A stretch of DNA of 64,000 nucleotides, taken from positions 1 through 64,000 of the forward strand of contig CAIJTR010000062.1 in the NCBI GenBank assembly GCA_903823665.1, given 5' to 3'. Origin of the DNA: an uncultured Rhodospirillales bacterium (GTDB lineage: Bacteria; Pseudomonadota; Alphaproteobacteria; Acetobacterales; Acetobacteraceae). The first letter of the stretch is position 1. The number at the start of each line of letters is the position of its first letter. The position numbers and the translations under genes were made by a program. Shown in pieces: positions 55,201 to 64,000 of the stretch. Below the pieces are notes generated by a model. It worked only from the letters and a program-made list of their open reading frames with translations, was not told the DNA's origin and did no database searches.

Positions 55201-56226
55201 ATGGACCAATCGATACCGCAAACGCTCCGCGATCCCCAGGCGCTGATCAACGCCGGCCTCGTCATGCCTGCCCAGCGTGAGGCCCTCGAAGCCGTGGGCC
55301 AACGCTACGCCGTGGCCATCCCGCCCGCCTTGCAGGCCCTGATCGACGACCCGTCCGGCCCCATCGGCCGCCAATTTATCCCCGATGCAGCCGAACTCAT
55401 CACCGCCGGGCACGAACGCCTGGACCCCATCGGCGATGACGCGCTCAGCCCCATCAAAGGCATCGTCCACCGCTATGCCGACCGCGCGCTGCTCAAGCCC
55501 CTCCTCATCTGCCCCACCTATTGCCGCTTCTGCTTCCGGCGCGAACACGTCGGCCCCGATGGCGGCCTGCTCACCGAGGCAGAACTCGCCGCAGCGTTGG
55601 ACTGGCTGCGCGCGAGGACCGACATCACCGAAATCATCCTCACCGGCGGTGACCCGCTGATGCTCTCACCCCGTCGTCTCGGCGAGATCATCGACGCACT
55701 CTCCGCCATGGACCACATCGCCATCATCCGCATCCACACCCGCGTGCCCGTCACCATGCCGGAGCGCGTGACGGCCGAACTAGCGGCGGCAATGCGCACC
55801 GAAAAGGCGATGTTCGTCGTCCTACACAGCAACCACGCCAGCGAGATCACGCCCGCAGCCCGCACAGCCCTACGTCGCATTCAATCCGAGGCCATCCCAG
55901 TCCTCGGCCAATCCGTACTCCTGCGCGGTGTCAACGACAGCGAAGCCGCCCTCGAAGCCCTGTTCCGCGCCATGCTCGCCGCCCGAGTAAAGCCCTACTA
56001 CCTCCACCAGCTCGACGCCGCCCCCGGCACCGCCCGCTTCCACGTCCCCATCGCCGAGGGCCAGGCCCTGCTGCGCGGCTTACGTGGACGTGTCACCGGC
56101 CTCGCCTGGCCCACCTACGTGCTCGACATCCCCGGCGGTGCTGGCAAAGTGCCGCTCAATCCTGGGTATTTGGAGGCGGACGATCATGTGCGAGACCCAA
56201 AAGGCACGATGCATCGTCTGGCGTAG
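55201..56226 (+). CDS. epmB: EF-P-type L-lysine 2,3-aminomutase (EpmB), radical SAM
   Basis: 341-residue radical SAM/PLP enzyme that turns L-lysine into beta-lysine for EpmA. The cluster cysteines are 104, 108 and 111 in CPTYCRFC. TGGDPLML is the SAM-binding GGDP motif; the PLP lysine is in PGGAGKVPLNPGY. The size fits EpmB rather than the longer clostridial aminomutases. Its last 41 bases overlap the start of the DUF3179 gene. Confidence 0.95.
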   Translation: MDQSIPQTLRDPQALINAGLVMPAQREALEAVGQRYAVAIPPALQALIDDPSGPIGRQFIPDAAELITAGHERLDPIGDDALSPIKGIVHRYADRALLKPLLICPTYCRFCFRREHVGPDGGLLTEAELAAALDWLRARTDITEIILTGGDPLMLSPRRLGEIIDALSAMDHIAIIRIHTRVPVTMPERVTAELAAAMRTEKAMFVVLHSNHASEITPAARTALRRIQSEAIPVLGQSVLLRGVNDSEAALEALFRAMLAARVKPYYLHQLDAAPGTARFHVPIAEGQALLRGLRGRVTGLAWPTYVLDIPGGAGKVPLNPGYLEADDHVRDPKGTMHRLA

Positions 56227-57568
56227 AGCCTCCATCGCGGCCCTGCTGCTGCTCGGCCTTCTCACATGTCCGGTCCGAACACAGTCCTCCGAACAGGACA
56301 CCGCCATCCATCAGGCCCTTAGCGGCACCGCGCGCGAACGACGAGCGGGGATGCAGTATCTGGTCCAGAACGCAGACCGTGGGTCGGTGGCACTCCTGAT
56401 CCAGTTGCTGCGTTTCCAGCCGGACGATGCCGACAGCCTCATCGCCAAATTGCAGGAGCTAACCGGCGCGGATCCTGGCGCGCAATGGTTCGAATGGATG
56501 CTCTGGCAGCAAGCGCACCCCGAAATCGTGCCCAATCCCGGCTACATCGCATTCCTCAGCACCATGCTGTCGCGCATCGACCCAACATTTCGGCGCTTCA
56601 TCCAACCAGACATGCGCCATGACATCCGGCCGGAGGAAATCGTCTGGGGCGGTGTCGCCGTCGATGGCATTCCAGCACTCGACAATCCAGCCCTGATCAC
56701 CGCCACCCAGGCCAGCTATCTCAACGCCTCCGATCAGGTGTTCGGCGTCGAGATCAACGGCGACGCCCGCGCCTATCCGCTGCGCATCGCCAACTGGCAC
56801 GAGATGATCAACGACGTGGTGGGCGGCGTTCCCGTAAGCCTCGCCTATTGCACGCTCTGCGGCTCCGGCATTTTGTTCGACGGACGCGTGGCCGGGCGCG
56901 CCCGGCCGTTCACCTTCGGATCATCCGGTCTGCTCTATCGCTCCAACAAGTTGATGTATGACCGACAGACAAACTCGCTGTGGAGCCAATTCAACGGCAA
57001 ACCCGTCGTGGGACAGCTCGTGGGCTCCGCCATCACGCTGACCGTCCTGCCGGTGGTGATCACGTCGTGGCAGCAATGGCGGTCCTTGCATCCGGGCACC
57101 CAGGTCCTCTCGCTCAACACCGGCTTTGCGCGGGATTACGGCACGGGCATCGCCTACCATGACTACTTCGCAAGCCCCGCGCTGATGTTCCCAGCTCTGG
57201 CCGGAGACCCAAGGCTTGCGGTGAAAGACCGCGTGTTCGGTGTTCGCCTCCCTGGTGGGGCCAAGGCCTTCAAACTCAGCACGCTTGCAGGCGGTGCTGT
57301 CATCAACGACCACGTGGGTCTGGCCGGCATCGTGGTGATCGGCGAGCCAGGCGGACAAGGTGCCCGCGCCTATCGCAGCGATGGCAGGCCATTCCAGCGC
57401 GGTTCAACGCCGGATCAGCTCATCGAAGGCAACACCATTTGGCATATTACCGAGGTCGCTTTGATCGGACCTGATGGTACGACACTGCCCCGCCTGCCCG
57501 GTCACGTCGCCTACTGGTTCGCATGGTCCGGCGCCTTTGAGGACGCACAGCTTGGCGCTGATCCGTAA
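56186..57568 (+). CDS. DUF3179 domain secreted/membrane-anchored protein
   Basis: 460 residues. An N-terminal hydrophobic segment (IAALLLLGLLTCPV) acts as signal or anchor, then a helical region (residues 40-110), then DUF3179 with AYPLRIANWHEMINDVVGG, CTLCGSGILFDG (Cys222, Cys225), and LYRSNKLMYDRQTNSLWSQ. The CxxC suggests a metal or redox site. Function unknown; the family is widespread in environmental bacteria. ATG 56186 has GGAGG eight bases upstream and overlaps epmB by 41 bases. Confidence 0.85.
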   Translation: MCETQKARCIVWRRASIAALLLLGLLTCPVRTQSSEQDTAIHQALSGTARERRAGMQYLVQNADRGSVALLIQLLRFQPDDADSLIAKLQELTGADPGAQWFEWMLWQQAHPEIVPNPGYIAFLSTMLSRIDPTFRRFIQPDMRHDIRPEEIVWGGVAVDGIPALDNPALITATQASYLNASDQVFGVEINGDARAYPLRIANWHEMINDVVGGVPVSLAYCTLCGSGILFDGRVAGRARPFTFGSSGLLYRSNKLMYDRQTNSLWSQFNGKPVVGQLVGSAITLTVLPVVITSWQQWRSLHPGTQVLSLNTGFARDYGTGIAYHDYFASPALMFPALAGDPRLAVKDRVFGVRLPGGAKAFKLSTLAGGAVINDHVGLAGIVVIGEPGGQGARAYRSDGRPFQRGSTPDQLIEGNTIWHITEVALIGPDGTTLPRLPGHVAYWFAWSGAFEDAQLGADP

Positions 57569-57580
57569 CGCCGCAGCCGC

Positions 57581-58189
57581 CTAAATCTCGACAATCCGGT
57601 TCGGCAGCTCATCCTTCGGCAGCGCCCCAGGCGGAAAATGCGTGGCCAGCACCGCACCACAGCGCTCAATGGCCGCGATAAACCCATCAGCGGGCTTGCC
57701 ATCCTTGATCGCCGCCACTAACGCACCCACCGCATCCGCCCAAACCGACGCATCCACCTTCGCATCAATCCCAGCATCCGCCGCAATCTCAACGTAATGC
57801 TCAGCAGCCGAGGCAAAGATCAGCACGCCGGTGCGCCCGGTGGTTTTGTCGATCCCCTGCGCCATAAACTGCCGTATCGCCTCTGCATGGGCATTTTGCT
57901 CCAGCGTGCGACGCGGGATAATACGGTATTTCACGGAGCGGATCGAAAACACCAGCGCCGCCACCACGAACACCGCAAGCTGGACGAGATAGACAATCCC
58001 GTCATCCCACTCCGTCAATGTCAGCATCGGCAGCGGGGCGAGCAACGCCAGGGCCGCCGCCCACGCCACCGGAACCAGCCGGTAATCGCTGGAATGCCGC
58101 GCGATCACGCAGAAAATCTCACCCGCGGTCTGGCTCTCAGCCGTTTGAATGGCCGCACTCACCCGCAGCTTGTCGGCGTCTGAGATCAT
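57581..58189 (-). CDS. TPM-domain membrane protein (YgcG/Psb32-like)
   Basis: 202 residues. The TPM domain starts [28 protein letters not shown] and is split by two hydrophobic helices ([19 protein letters not shown] and [15 protein letters not shown]), then continues with [18 protein letters not shown]. This split layout is the COG3762 type, usually next to COG1512 and LemA genes as here. It follows the next TPM gene by one base. Biochemical role unsettled; membrane quality control or phosphatase-like activity have been suggested for the domain. Confidence 0.87.
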   Translation of the reverse strand: MISDADKLRVSAAIQTAESQTAGEIFCVIARHSSDYRLVPVAWAAALALLAPLPMLTLTEWDDGIVYLVQLAVFVVAALVFSIRSVKYRIIPRRTLEQNAHAEAIRQFMAQGIDKTTGRTGVLIFASAAEHYVEIAADAGIDAKVDASVWADAVGALVAAIKDGKPADGFIAAIERCGAVLATHFPPGALPKDELPNRIVEI

Positions 58190-58190
58190 C

Positions 58191-58988
58191 TCACCACTTC
58201 CCCGAACTGCCGCCGCCACCGAACGAGCCGCCGCCGCCGCCAAAACTCGGCCCACTCCCGCCCGAGCCGCCGCGCCCGCTGGAGGTCGCCGCCATGAAGG
58301 CCATCTGCGTCATAATCTGACACAGCACCCCGCCGCTGACGGCACAGTGAATGAGCAGAAACACAAACACCACGCCGCACGCGATGATAGCCCAAAGCGG
58401 AATACCACCGGTCTGCACGCGTGACACATGCTGAACCGGCTTGGCCACCGCACTGGCATCGCCACGCAGCAACTGAATAATCTGCGCCGTCCCACGCTTG
58501 ATCCCGGTCGGATAATCCCCGGTGCGAAATGCCGGCAGGATCGTGCTCTCGATGATCACCCGAGTGGCGGCATCGGTCAGCACGCCCTCCAGCCCGTAGC
58601 CCACCTCAATCCGCACCGCCCGCTCAGTCGGGGCCACAATCAGCAGCGCCCCCGTGTTGGTGTCCTTCTGGCCAATCTTCCAGAACCGGCCCAGTTGATA
58701 GCCGTAATCAGCGATATCCCGCCCTTGCAGCGACTTGACCGTGGCCACCACCACCTGACTGGACGTGGTGGCCTCCAACGCGGCAAGTGCATCTGAAATG
58801 GCAGCCTGATCCTGCGGCGGCAGCAACCCAGCCTGATCCACCACCCGCCCGGTCAGCGGAGGAAACACCAGCGCCGACGAAACGGGAGCAGAGGCCGCAG
58901 CAGGAGCCGGGGCCTGCGCCTGGACCTGGGCCAAAGCAGCACCAGCGAGGCAAACCCACGCCAGTGCCGCCAGGATCATGCGGCGCAT
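58191..58988 (-). CDS. TPM-domain secreted/membrane protein with glycine-rich tail (COG1512)
   Basis: 265 residues. A signal peptide ([20 protein letters not shown]), an Ala/Pro-rich linker, then the TPM domain ([34 protein letters not shown]), one membrane helix ([19 protein letters not shown]) and a very glycine/serine-rich end. The C-terminal low-complexity tail is standard in this family. It sits between lemA and the second TPM gene, with a five-base gap to lemA. Confidence 0.88.
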   Translation of the reverse strand: MRRMILAALAWVCLAGAALAQVQAQAPAPAAASAPVSSALVFPPLTGRVVDQAGLLPPQDQAAISDALAALEATTSSQVVVATVKSLQGRDIADYGYQLGRFWKIGQKDTNTGALLIVAPTERAVRIEVGYGLEGVLTDAATRVIIESTILPAFRTGDYPTGIKRGTAQIIQLLRGDASAVAKPVQHVSRVQTGGIPLWAIIACGVVFVFLLIHCAVSGGVLCQIMTQMAFMAATSSGRGGSGGSGPSFGGGGGSFGGGGSSGKW

Positions 58989-58993
58989 AGGCG

Positions 58994-59605
58994 TCAGAAC
59001 TTCACCGCCGGTGCCACCTTCGCGCTGTCGTCAATCGTGAACTCCTCCATCCGCTTATGCCCGGCATACAGCGTCGCCGCCCATAGGCGACCCGGGAAGG
59101 TGCTGATCTCGGTGTTATAAACCCGCACCGCCTCAATATAGTCGCGCCGAGCCACCGCAATCCGGTTCTCAGTGCCCTCAAGCTGGGACTGCAGAGCCAG
59201 ATAGTTCTGGTTCGACTTCAGCTCCGGATACGTCTCGGAAATGGCCAGCAACCGACCCAATGAGCCGGAAAGCTGAGACTGCGCAGCCTGGAACTTCTTG
59301 AACTGCTCCGGGTCGGTGATTGTGTCGCTATCCACCTTCACCTGCGTGGCGGACGCACGAGCCTTCACCACCGCCTCCAGCACGCTGCTCTCCTGCTTGG
59401 CGAACCCTTTCACCGTCTCCACCAGATTGGGAATCAGATCAGACCGCCGCTGATACTGGTTCAGCACCTCCGACCACTTCGCCTTCGCCAGTTCCTCATA
59501 GGTCGGGATGTTGTTCACCCCGCAACCGGACAGCACCAAGCACAGCAGCGGCATCAGCACCGCAAACCGGAACGAAAAACGGGGGCGGGCCGCGAGAGCG
59601 TGCAT
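58994..59605 (-). CDS. lemA: LemA family lipoprotein
   Basis: 203-residue LemA-type protein. It has a lipobox (LLCLVLSGC) and then the family run NIPTYEELAKAKWSEVLNQY, QRRSDLIPNLVETVKGFAKQ and EGTENRIAVARRDYIEAV. It is mainly long helices outside the membrane. GGAG before ATG 59605 fixes the start. It is first of a three-gene set with two TPM proteins, a conserved neighbourhood of unclear function. Confidence 0.93.
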   Translation of the reverse strand: MHALAARPRFSFRFAVLMPLLCLVLSGCGVNNIPTYEELAKAKWSEVLNQYQRRSDLIPNLVETVKGFAKQESSVLEAVVKARASATQVKVDSDTITDPEQFKKFQAAQSQLSGSLGRLLAISETYPELKSNQNYLALQSQLEGTENRIAVARRDYIEAVRVYNTEISTFPGRLWAATLYAGHKRMEEFTIDDSAKVAPAVKF

Positions 59606-59727
59606 GTCAAATCTCCAAGAAGGATAAAAGCCATTTAGCAGACAACCAGCCGTGATGAAATCGCGCCCCCGTTGGCGAGCCATCCGCATCCGGCGTAGCA
59701 TTTCCCCACACCAGGGGAGATGCCGCC

Positions 59728-62421
59728 ATGAACACCATCCCGGCCAAATCCGCCTCGACGCTCAACGAGGTCAACGATCCCGATCCCGCCGAAACCCGCG
59801 AATGGCTTGATGCGCTCGAAGCCGTTGTCCGCGTCCGCGGCAGCGAGCGCGCCCGCTACGTGCTCAACCGGCTGGAAGCCGCAGGCCAACAACTCGGCCT
59901 CATCCCACAGCCGCAGCCCTTCTCCGCCTATCGCAACACCATCCCCCTCGAACGCCAGCCGCCCTATCCCGGCAACCTCGCAATGGAAGAACGCATCACC
60001 GCCATCATCCGCTGGAACGCGCTGGTGATGGTCATGCGCGCCAACGCCGCCCACGGCGATCTCGGCGGCCATATTGCCAGCTTCGCCTCGGCGGCGGAAA
60101 TCTTCGAAGTCGGCTTCAACCATTTCTTCCGTGGAAGCAGCGCGGGGGGCAGTGATGCCGAGGGCGGCGGCGACCTCGTGTTCTTCCAGCCGCACTCCGC
60201 CCCGGGCATCTACGCCCGCGCCTTCCTCGAAGGCCGGCTGTCCGAAGACCAAATCGGCAACTACCGCCAGGAGCTCACCGGCAACGGCCTGTCCTCCTAC
60301 CCGCACCCCTGGCTGATGCCGGATTTCTGGCAGTTCCCCACGGGGTCCATGGGCATCGGGCCGATGAGCGCCATCTACCAGGCCCGTTTCCTGCGCTACC
60401 TCCGCGACCGTGGCCTCACCCCGGACACCGACCGCCACGTCTGGGGCGTGTTCGGTGACGGCGAGATGGACGAGCCTGAATCGATCGGTGCCCTCACCCT
60501 CGCCGTCCGCGAAAAGCTCGACAACGTCACCTTCATCATCAACTGCAACCTCCAGCGGCTCGACGGACCCGTGCGCGGCAACGGCCAGGTCATCCAGGAA
60601 TTCGAGGCGCTGTTCACCGGTGCCGGCTGGAACGTCATCAAGGTGCTGTGGGGCACCGAATGGGACGCACTTTTCGGCATCGACCACAAGCACATCCTGC
60701 TCAAAACCTTCGCCAACACCGTTGACGGCAAATACCAAACCCTCGGTGCCATGGACGGCCTCTACAACATCGAGCACTTCTTCGGCCAAGACCCGGAACT
60801 GAAAGCCCTCGTCGCCCACATGTCCGACCGCGAGATCGACGCCCTTCGTCGCGGTGGGCATGATTTGCGCAAACTCCACGCCGCCTTCGCCGCCGCCCGC
60901 GCCAACAAGGGACGCCCCACCGTCATCCTCGCCAAAACCAAAAAGGGTTTCGGCATGGGGGCCGCCGGTGAATCGCGCAACACCGCGCATCAGGCGAAAA
61001 AACTCGACGCCGCAGCCCTCCTCGCCTTCCGTGACCGCTTCGCCCTGCCGATGAGCGATGAAGCCGCCACCTCGCTTGCCTTCTTCCGCCCCGCCGAAGA
61101 CAGCGCCGAACTCCGCTATCTCCGCCAACGCCGCGAGGCCCTCGGCGGACCACTGCCCCGCCGCCGCCGCGAAGCGCCGGTGATCGCCGTGCCGCCCGTC
61201 GAATCCTACGCGCAGTTCGCGCTGGTGCCAGACGGGCGCGACATGTCCACCACCATGGCCGCCGTGCGCATGTTCCAGGCGCTGCTGAAAGACACAACGC
61301 TCGGCCCCCGCATCGTCCCCATCGTCGCCGACGAGGCCCGCACCTTCGGCATGTCCACCCTGTTCCGCCAGGTCGGCATCTATTCGCCCATCGGCCAGCT
61401 TTACGAACCCGAAGACGCCGGCTCCATGCTCTATTACAAGGAGGCCACCAACGGCCAGTTGCTCGAAGAGGGCATCACCGAAGCCGGAGCCATCTCCTCC
61501 TGGGTCGCCGCCGCCACCTCGTACTCCGTCAGCGGTGTGCCGATGCTGCCGTTCTACATCTACTACTCCATGTTCGGCTTCCAACGCGTCGGCGATCTCA
61601 TCTGGGCCGCAGCCGACCAACGCGCCCGCGGCTTTCTGTTCGGGGCCACCGCCGGCCGCACCACCCTCGGCGGTGAGGGCCTGCAACATCAGGACGGCTC
61701 AAGCCACATCGCAGCATCCTGCGTCCCCAACTGCCGCGCCTACGACCCGTGCTTCGCCGGCGAACTCGCCATCATCCTCGACCACGGCATGCGCTCGATG
61801 ATGGAGCAGCAGCGCGACGAGTTCTATTACGTCACCCTGATGAACGAGAATTACGCCCAAGCCCCGCTCCCCGAAAACGCTGCCTCAGACGTCATCGCCG
61901 GCCTCTACCAATTCCGCCGCGCCGAGAACGCCGCCATCCGCCTCATCGGCTCCGGTGCCATCCTGCGCGAGATCATCGCCGCCGCCGATCTGCTCCGCTC
62001 CGACTGGAACATCGACGCCGAAATCTGGAGCGCGACCAGCTTCACCGAGCTCGACCGCACCGCCCGCGAAGCCGCCCGCTGGAACCGTCTGCACCCCACC
62101 GAGCCGCCGCGCATCAGCCACGTCGAACGCTGCCTGCCCGGTGCCACCCCCATCATCGCCGCCACCGACTACGTTCGCGCCTACCCGCAGCTCATCGCGC
62201 CCCACCTGCAGGCCCGCATGATCACCCTCGGCACCGACGGCTTCGGCCGCAGCGACACCCGCGCCCGCCTGCGCCGCTTCTTCGAGATCGACCGCCACCA
62301 CATTGTAGTGGCCGCTCTCGACACCTTGGCGCGCGAAGGCAGCATCCCCCGCAACATTCCCCTCACCGCCATCACGCGCTATGGCATCAACCCGGACGCC
62401 CCGGCCCCATGGAGCGTCTGA
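59728..62421 (+). CDS. aceE: Pyruvate dehydrogenase E1 component, homodimeric type
   Basis: 897-residue TPP enzyme that decarboxylates pyruvate and passes the acetyl group to the lipoyl domain of E2. The TPP motif is FGDGEMDEPESIGALTLA with the closing Asn in INCNLQRLDGPVRGN. VILAKTKKGFGMG and the C-terminal YEPEDAGSMLYYKEATNGQ are typical AceE. Length is close to the E. coli enzyme (887). The next gene overlaps by one base but is only an E2 remnant, so a working E2 and E3 must be elsewhere. Most alphaproteobacteria use the PdhA/PdhB heterotetramer, so this form is a less common choice. Confidence 0.96.
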   Translation: MNTIPAKSASTLNEVNDPDPAETREWLDALEAVVRVRGSERARYVLNRLEAAGQQLGLIPQPQPFSAYRNTIPLERQPPYPGNLAMEERITAIIRWNALVMVMRANAAHGDLGGHIASFASAAEIFEVGFNHFFRGSSAGGSDAEGGGDLVFFQPHSAPGIYARAFLEGRLSEDQIGNYRQELTGNGLSSYPHPWLMPDFWQFPTGSMGIGPMSAIYQARFLRYLRDRGLTPDTDRHVWGVFGDGEMDEPESIGALTLAVREKLDNVTFIINCNLQRLDGPVRGNGQVIQEFEALFTGAGWNVIKVLWGTEWDALFGIDHKHILLKTFANTVDGKYQTLGAMDGLYNIEHFFGQDPELKALVAHMSDREIDALRRGGHDLRKLHAAFAAARANKGRPTVILAKTKKGFGMGAAGESRNTAHQAKKLDAAALLAFRDRFALPMSDEAATSLAFFRPAEDSAELRYLRQRREALGGPLPRRRREAPVIAVPPVESYAQFALVPDGRDMSTTMAAVRMFQALLKDTTLGPRIVPIVADEARTFGMSTLFRQVGIYSPIGQLYEPEDAGSMLYYKEATNGQLLEEGITEAGAISSWVAAATSYSVSGVPMLPFYIYYSMFGFQRVGDLIWAAADQRARGFLFGATAGRTTLGGEGLQHQDGSSHIAASCVPNCRAYDPCFAGELAIILDHGMRSMMEQQRDEFYYVTLMNENYAQAPLPENAASDVIAGLYQFRRAENAAIRLIGSGAILREIIAAADLLRSDWNIDAEIWSATSFTELDRTAREAARWNRLHPTEPPRISHVERCLPGATPIIAATDYVRAYPQLIAPHLQARMITLGTDGFGRSDTRARLRRFFEIDRHHIVVAALDTLAREGSIPRNIPLTAITRYGINPDAPAPWSV

Positions 62422-63017
62422 TGCCCGAAACGCCAGCCTATGCAGGCCCCACCGTCCGCAAACTCGCCCGGGAATTCGGCCTCGACCTCTCCCGCGTGGA
62501 AGGCACCGGCGAAGGTGGCCGCGTGCAAACCGAAGACCTCACCCGCCACGTCCAACAGGCCCTTGCCGGAAACCACGTCACAACCGCCGCCCTCACAGGC
62601 GAAGCCGACATCACCGCCCTCGAAGCCCTCCGCGAGCAATTCAACGAGCGAGACACATCCCCACCCGTCCCGCTGCTCAGCTTCCTCATCAAGGCAATCC
62701 CGCACGCCCCCATCACACTGATCCTCGAAACCCCCGACGGCCCGCACACCAAGATCATCACAAAATTGGAAACAAAAGGTTTACGCGCCATCACCGCCGA
62801 ACTCGAAACCCCGGCCCCCGCCACCACACACAAAACCACCCTCACCGCCGCCCAACCCGAAATCAAACCCATCTGGAGCGGCGAAACCTTCACCGCCCGC
62901 CGCATCCTCCCCCTCACCCTCACCTACGACCCACGCACCATGCCCCCAACCGAAGCCACGCATCTCCTAGCCCGCCTCACCACCATCCTCGCCGATTTCC
63001 GCCTCAGCCTGCTGTAG
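62421..63017 (+). CDS. Degenerate E2-like protein: E1-binding domain plus catalytically dead acyltransferase remnant
   Basis: 198 residues against 400-630 for real E2. There is no lipoyl domain. Residues 6-46 (AGPTVRKLAREFGLDLSRVE, then GEGGRVQTEDL) are a clear peripheral subunit-binding domain, which binds E1 or E3. After a linker, a shortened acyltransferase domain follows (LLSFLIKAI; RRILPLTLTYD). The active-site motif DHRxxDG reads DPRTMPP (170-176): both the catalytic His and the Asp are lost. ATG 62421 overlaps the aceE stop (TGATG), with GGAG upstream. It is translationally coupled and open throughout, so it is likely made; a scaffold or E1-regulating role is inferred. Confidence 0.8.
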   Translation: MPETPAYAGPTVRKLAREFGLDLSRVEGTGEGGRVQTEDLTRHVQQALAGNHVTTAALTGEADITALEALREQFNERDTSPPVPLLSFLIKAIPHAPITLILETPDGPHTKIITKLETKGLRAITAELETPAPATTHKTTLTAAQPEIKPIWSGETFTARRILPLTLTYDPRTMPPTEATHLLARLTTILADFRLSLL

Positions 63018-63028
63018 TCACGATTTCA

Positions 63029-63508
63029 TTAACTAACCGGAACGATTAGGACGCAAGTCGGCCCAGTAGCCAAACCGCGCGAAAAAAACGTGAAAAAAGC
63101 AAGCGGCTCTAACAGCCAATTCCGGTTCCAGCCATAAGCGAGCACCAGCTTGTCCGGCGGACGGATCAGCGCCGCCGTCACCACCGGGATCATCACGGCA
63201 AGCCCAAATCGCGTCACATGCCGCCACAGTAACACGCGCCCCTTGGGCGTCATGAAGCCGCGATAAAGCCCATCCTCACCGCCCCATCCATCCTCGACAA
63301 CACCCTGCTGCGCCTCAAACTCCAAGCCCGCATAACGTTCTTCAGTGGCCAGCCACGCCAGCAACGCGTGCCGGATCTGCGGGCAGAGATTGGCAATCAC
63401 CAACAACTGCATCAGCAGATTCCACTCCCCCGCGCTGCGCACAGCTCCGCCAATGAGGCAGAGCAGCGCCATCGGATCAGAGGTTGCGGAGGAGCGAGAG
63501 GCGGTCAT
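63029..63508 (-). CDS. Hypothetical protein, possibly membrane-associated
   Basis: 159 residues with weak hydrophobic stretches (LLMQLLVIANLCPQI, VTRFGLAVMIPVVTAALI, LEPLAFFTFFS) and an acidic centre (EDGWGGEDGLYRGFM). No family recognised. Frame openness and codon use look like the neighbours. The start ATG 63508 has only a weak ribosome site. It is convergent with the E2-like gene. Confidence 0.5.
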   Translation of the reverse strand: MTASRSSATSDPMALLCLIGGAVRSAGEWNLLMQLLVIANLCPQIRHALLAWLATEERYAGLEFEAQQGVVEDGWGGEDGLYRGFMTPKGRVLLWRHVTRFGLAVMIPVVTAALIRPPDKLVLAYGWNRNWLLEPLAFFTFFSRGLATGPTCVLIVPVS

Positions 63509-63666
63509 CAGGTGCGGTTCCTGTGTCAGAGAACGGGTTATTCTCTATGACACAAACCAACCCATGACGCAAGATAAATTAACACATCGCACCGCCGTAA
63601 GGTGCGTCGCGCCTGGGTGCCGCACCATGCTTCGCAGGGTCGCACATAGCTCAGGCACGCTTCACT

Positions 63667-64000
63667 CTACGCCCCCAAAACCGCGCGCAACGATGCCTCA
63701 ATCTGCCCACCGCAATACGCATCGCCATAGTCATGCCGCGCCTTCGCCGAAAGCTTCGCCAACGCCGGCAAAGCTGAAACCCGCCGCGTAACTCCAGCCG
63801 TCAAAGGCGCTGTCTCCTCCAACATCTCGCCAATTTTGGGAAACCGCTCCGCCATCGTGGACCACAACGTCGCCGTCACCACATCGGCCAATTCCGGCCC
63901 CTTGCTGCCCAGCAAAAAACCGGCATCCGCAGTCAATCCATGCCGCCGCCCAGTCTCCTCCCAGAACGACATCCACTTCTCCAAACGCGGCACAAACTTC
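63667..64000 (-). CDS. Glutathione S-transferase-like protein, C-terminal part, 5' end cut by window
   Basis: About 110 residues to the stop at 63667; the frame stays open through the right window edge (…KFVPRLEKWMSFWEETG), so the N-terminal thioredoxin-like domain is outside. The visible part is the helical GST C-terminal domain: LLGSKGPELADVVTATLWSTM and a LPALAKLSAKARHDYGDAYC end. Glutathione-dependent detoxification or isomerisation is the family role; specificity unknown. Confidence 0.7.
   Translation of the reverse strand, partial: KFVPRLEKWMSFWEETGRRHGLTADAGFLLGSKGPELADVVTATLWSTMAERFPKIGEMLEETAPLTAGVTRRVSALPALAKLSAKARHDYGDAYCGGQIEASLRAVLGA

Noticed and set aside
59635-61689. A 684-codon open frame on the minus strand opposite aceE
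   Set aside because: It mirrors aceE codon periodicity, has low-complexity Gly/Val/Glu composition and no domain; a shadow of high GC3 coding DNA.

Overview
The window looks like a chromosomal segment of a high-GC alphaproteobacterium, most likely from the Acetobacteraceae/Rhodospirillales side. This rests on the strong C/G bias at third codon positions, the miaA-ilvI-ilvH-ilvC order divergent from serB, TRAP and sugar ABC systems typical of that group, and very dense operons with 1-, 4- or 8-base overlaps. No species assignment is possible from this sequence alone. No rRNA, tRNA, CRISPR array, insertion sequence or phage gene was seen. Both window ends cut genes: a flavin monooxygenase on the left and a GST-like protein on the right.

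Left third, mainly accessory catabolism. Positions 1-5601 hold one leftward operon: TRAP transporter (dctP-dctQ-dctM), amidohydrolase, extradiol dioxygenase and FAD aromatic hydroxylase. A GntR/FCD regulator (5716-6423) sits beside it. An aromatic-amino-acid-lyase homologue and an ornithine-cyclodeaminase homologue (6617-9175) run rightward. Three similar AT-rich palindromes lie in the two control regions. The lyase lacks the serine of the Ala-Ser-Gly triad that normally forms the MIO cofactor. Next come a fatty-acid-hydroxylase-family membrane protein, a PEP-CTERM gene broken by an in-frame stop, a PaoABC-type molybdenum aldehyde dehydrogenase with a divergent TetR, and a leftward operon of a nucleoside phosphorylase, a COG1840-type ABC transporter and an ExxE membrane protein (15529-21200).

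Middle. An SDR, an orphan family-5 solute-binding protein, a KdgK-like kinase and two small enzyme-like proteins lead to a LacI-controlled sugar operon (27251-35507). That operon has ABC importer genes followed by two alternating pairs of TIM-barrel isomerase/epimerase and Gfo/Idh/MocA oxidoreductase. Convergent with it is a leftward operon (35514-43130) of NAD isocitrate-type dehydrogenase, acetolactate-synthase-like TPP enzyme, zinc alcohol dehydrogenase, class III polyhydroxyalkanoate synthase (PhaE, PhaC) and a long CoA-transferase. This gives a plausible route to a polyester monomer. A YeeE/YedE sulfur transporter and an MFS permease follow.

Right third, mostly housekeeping. MltA lipoprotein, IlvC, IlvH, IlvI and MiaA run leftward and SerB rightward. 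EpmA (with PhzF) and EpmB, the EF-P lysylation enzymes, lie on opposite strands. Then come a DUF3179 protein, a LemA/TPM-domain trio, homodimeric pyruvate dehydrogenase E1 (aceE), and directly behind it a 198-residue remnant of E2. The remnant keeps the E1-binding domain but lacks the lipoyl domain and the catalytic His/Asp.

Strongest leads: the MIO-less lyase with its coregulated aromatic operon, the aceE-linked pseudo-E2, and the PHA synthase operon.
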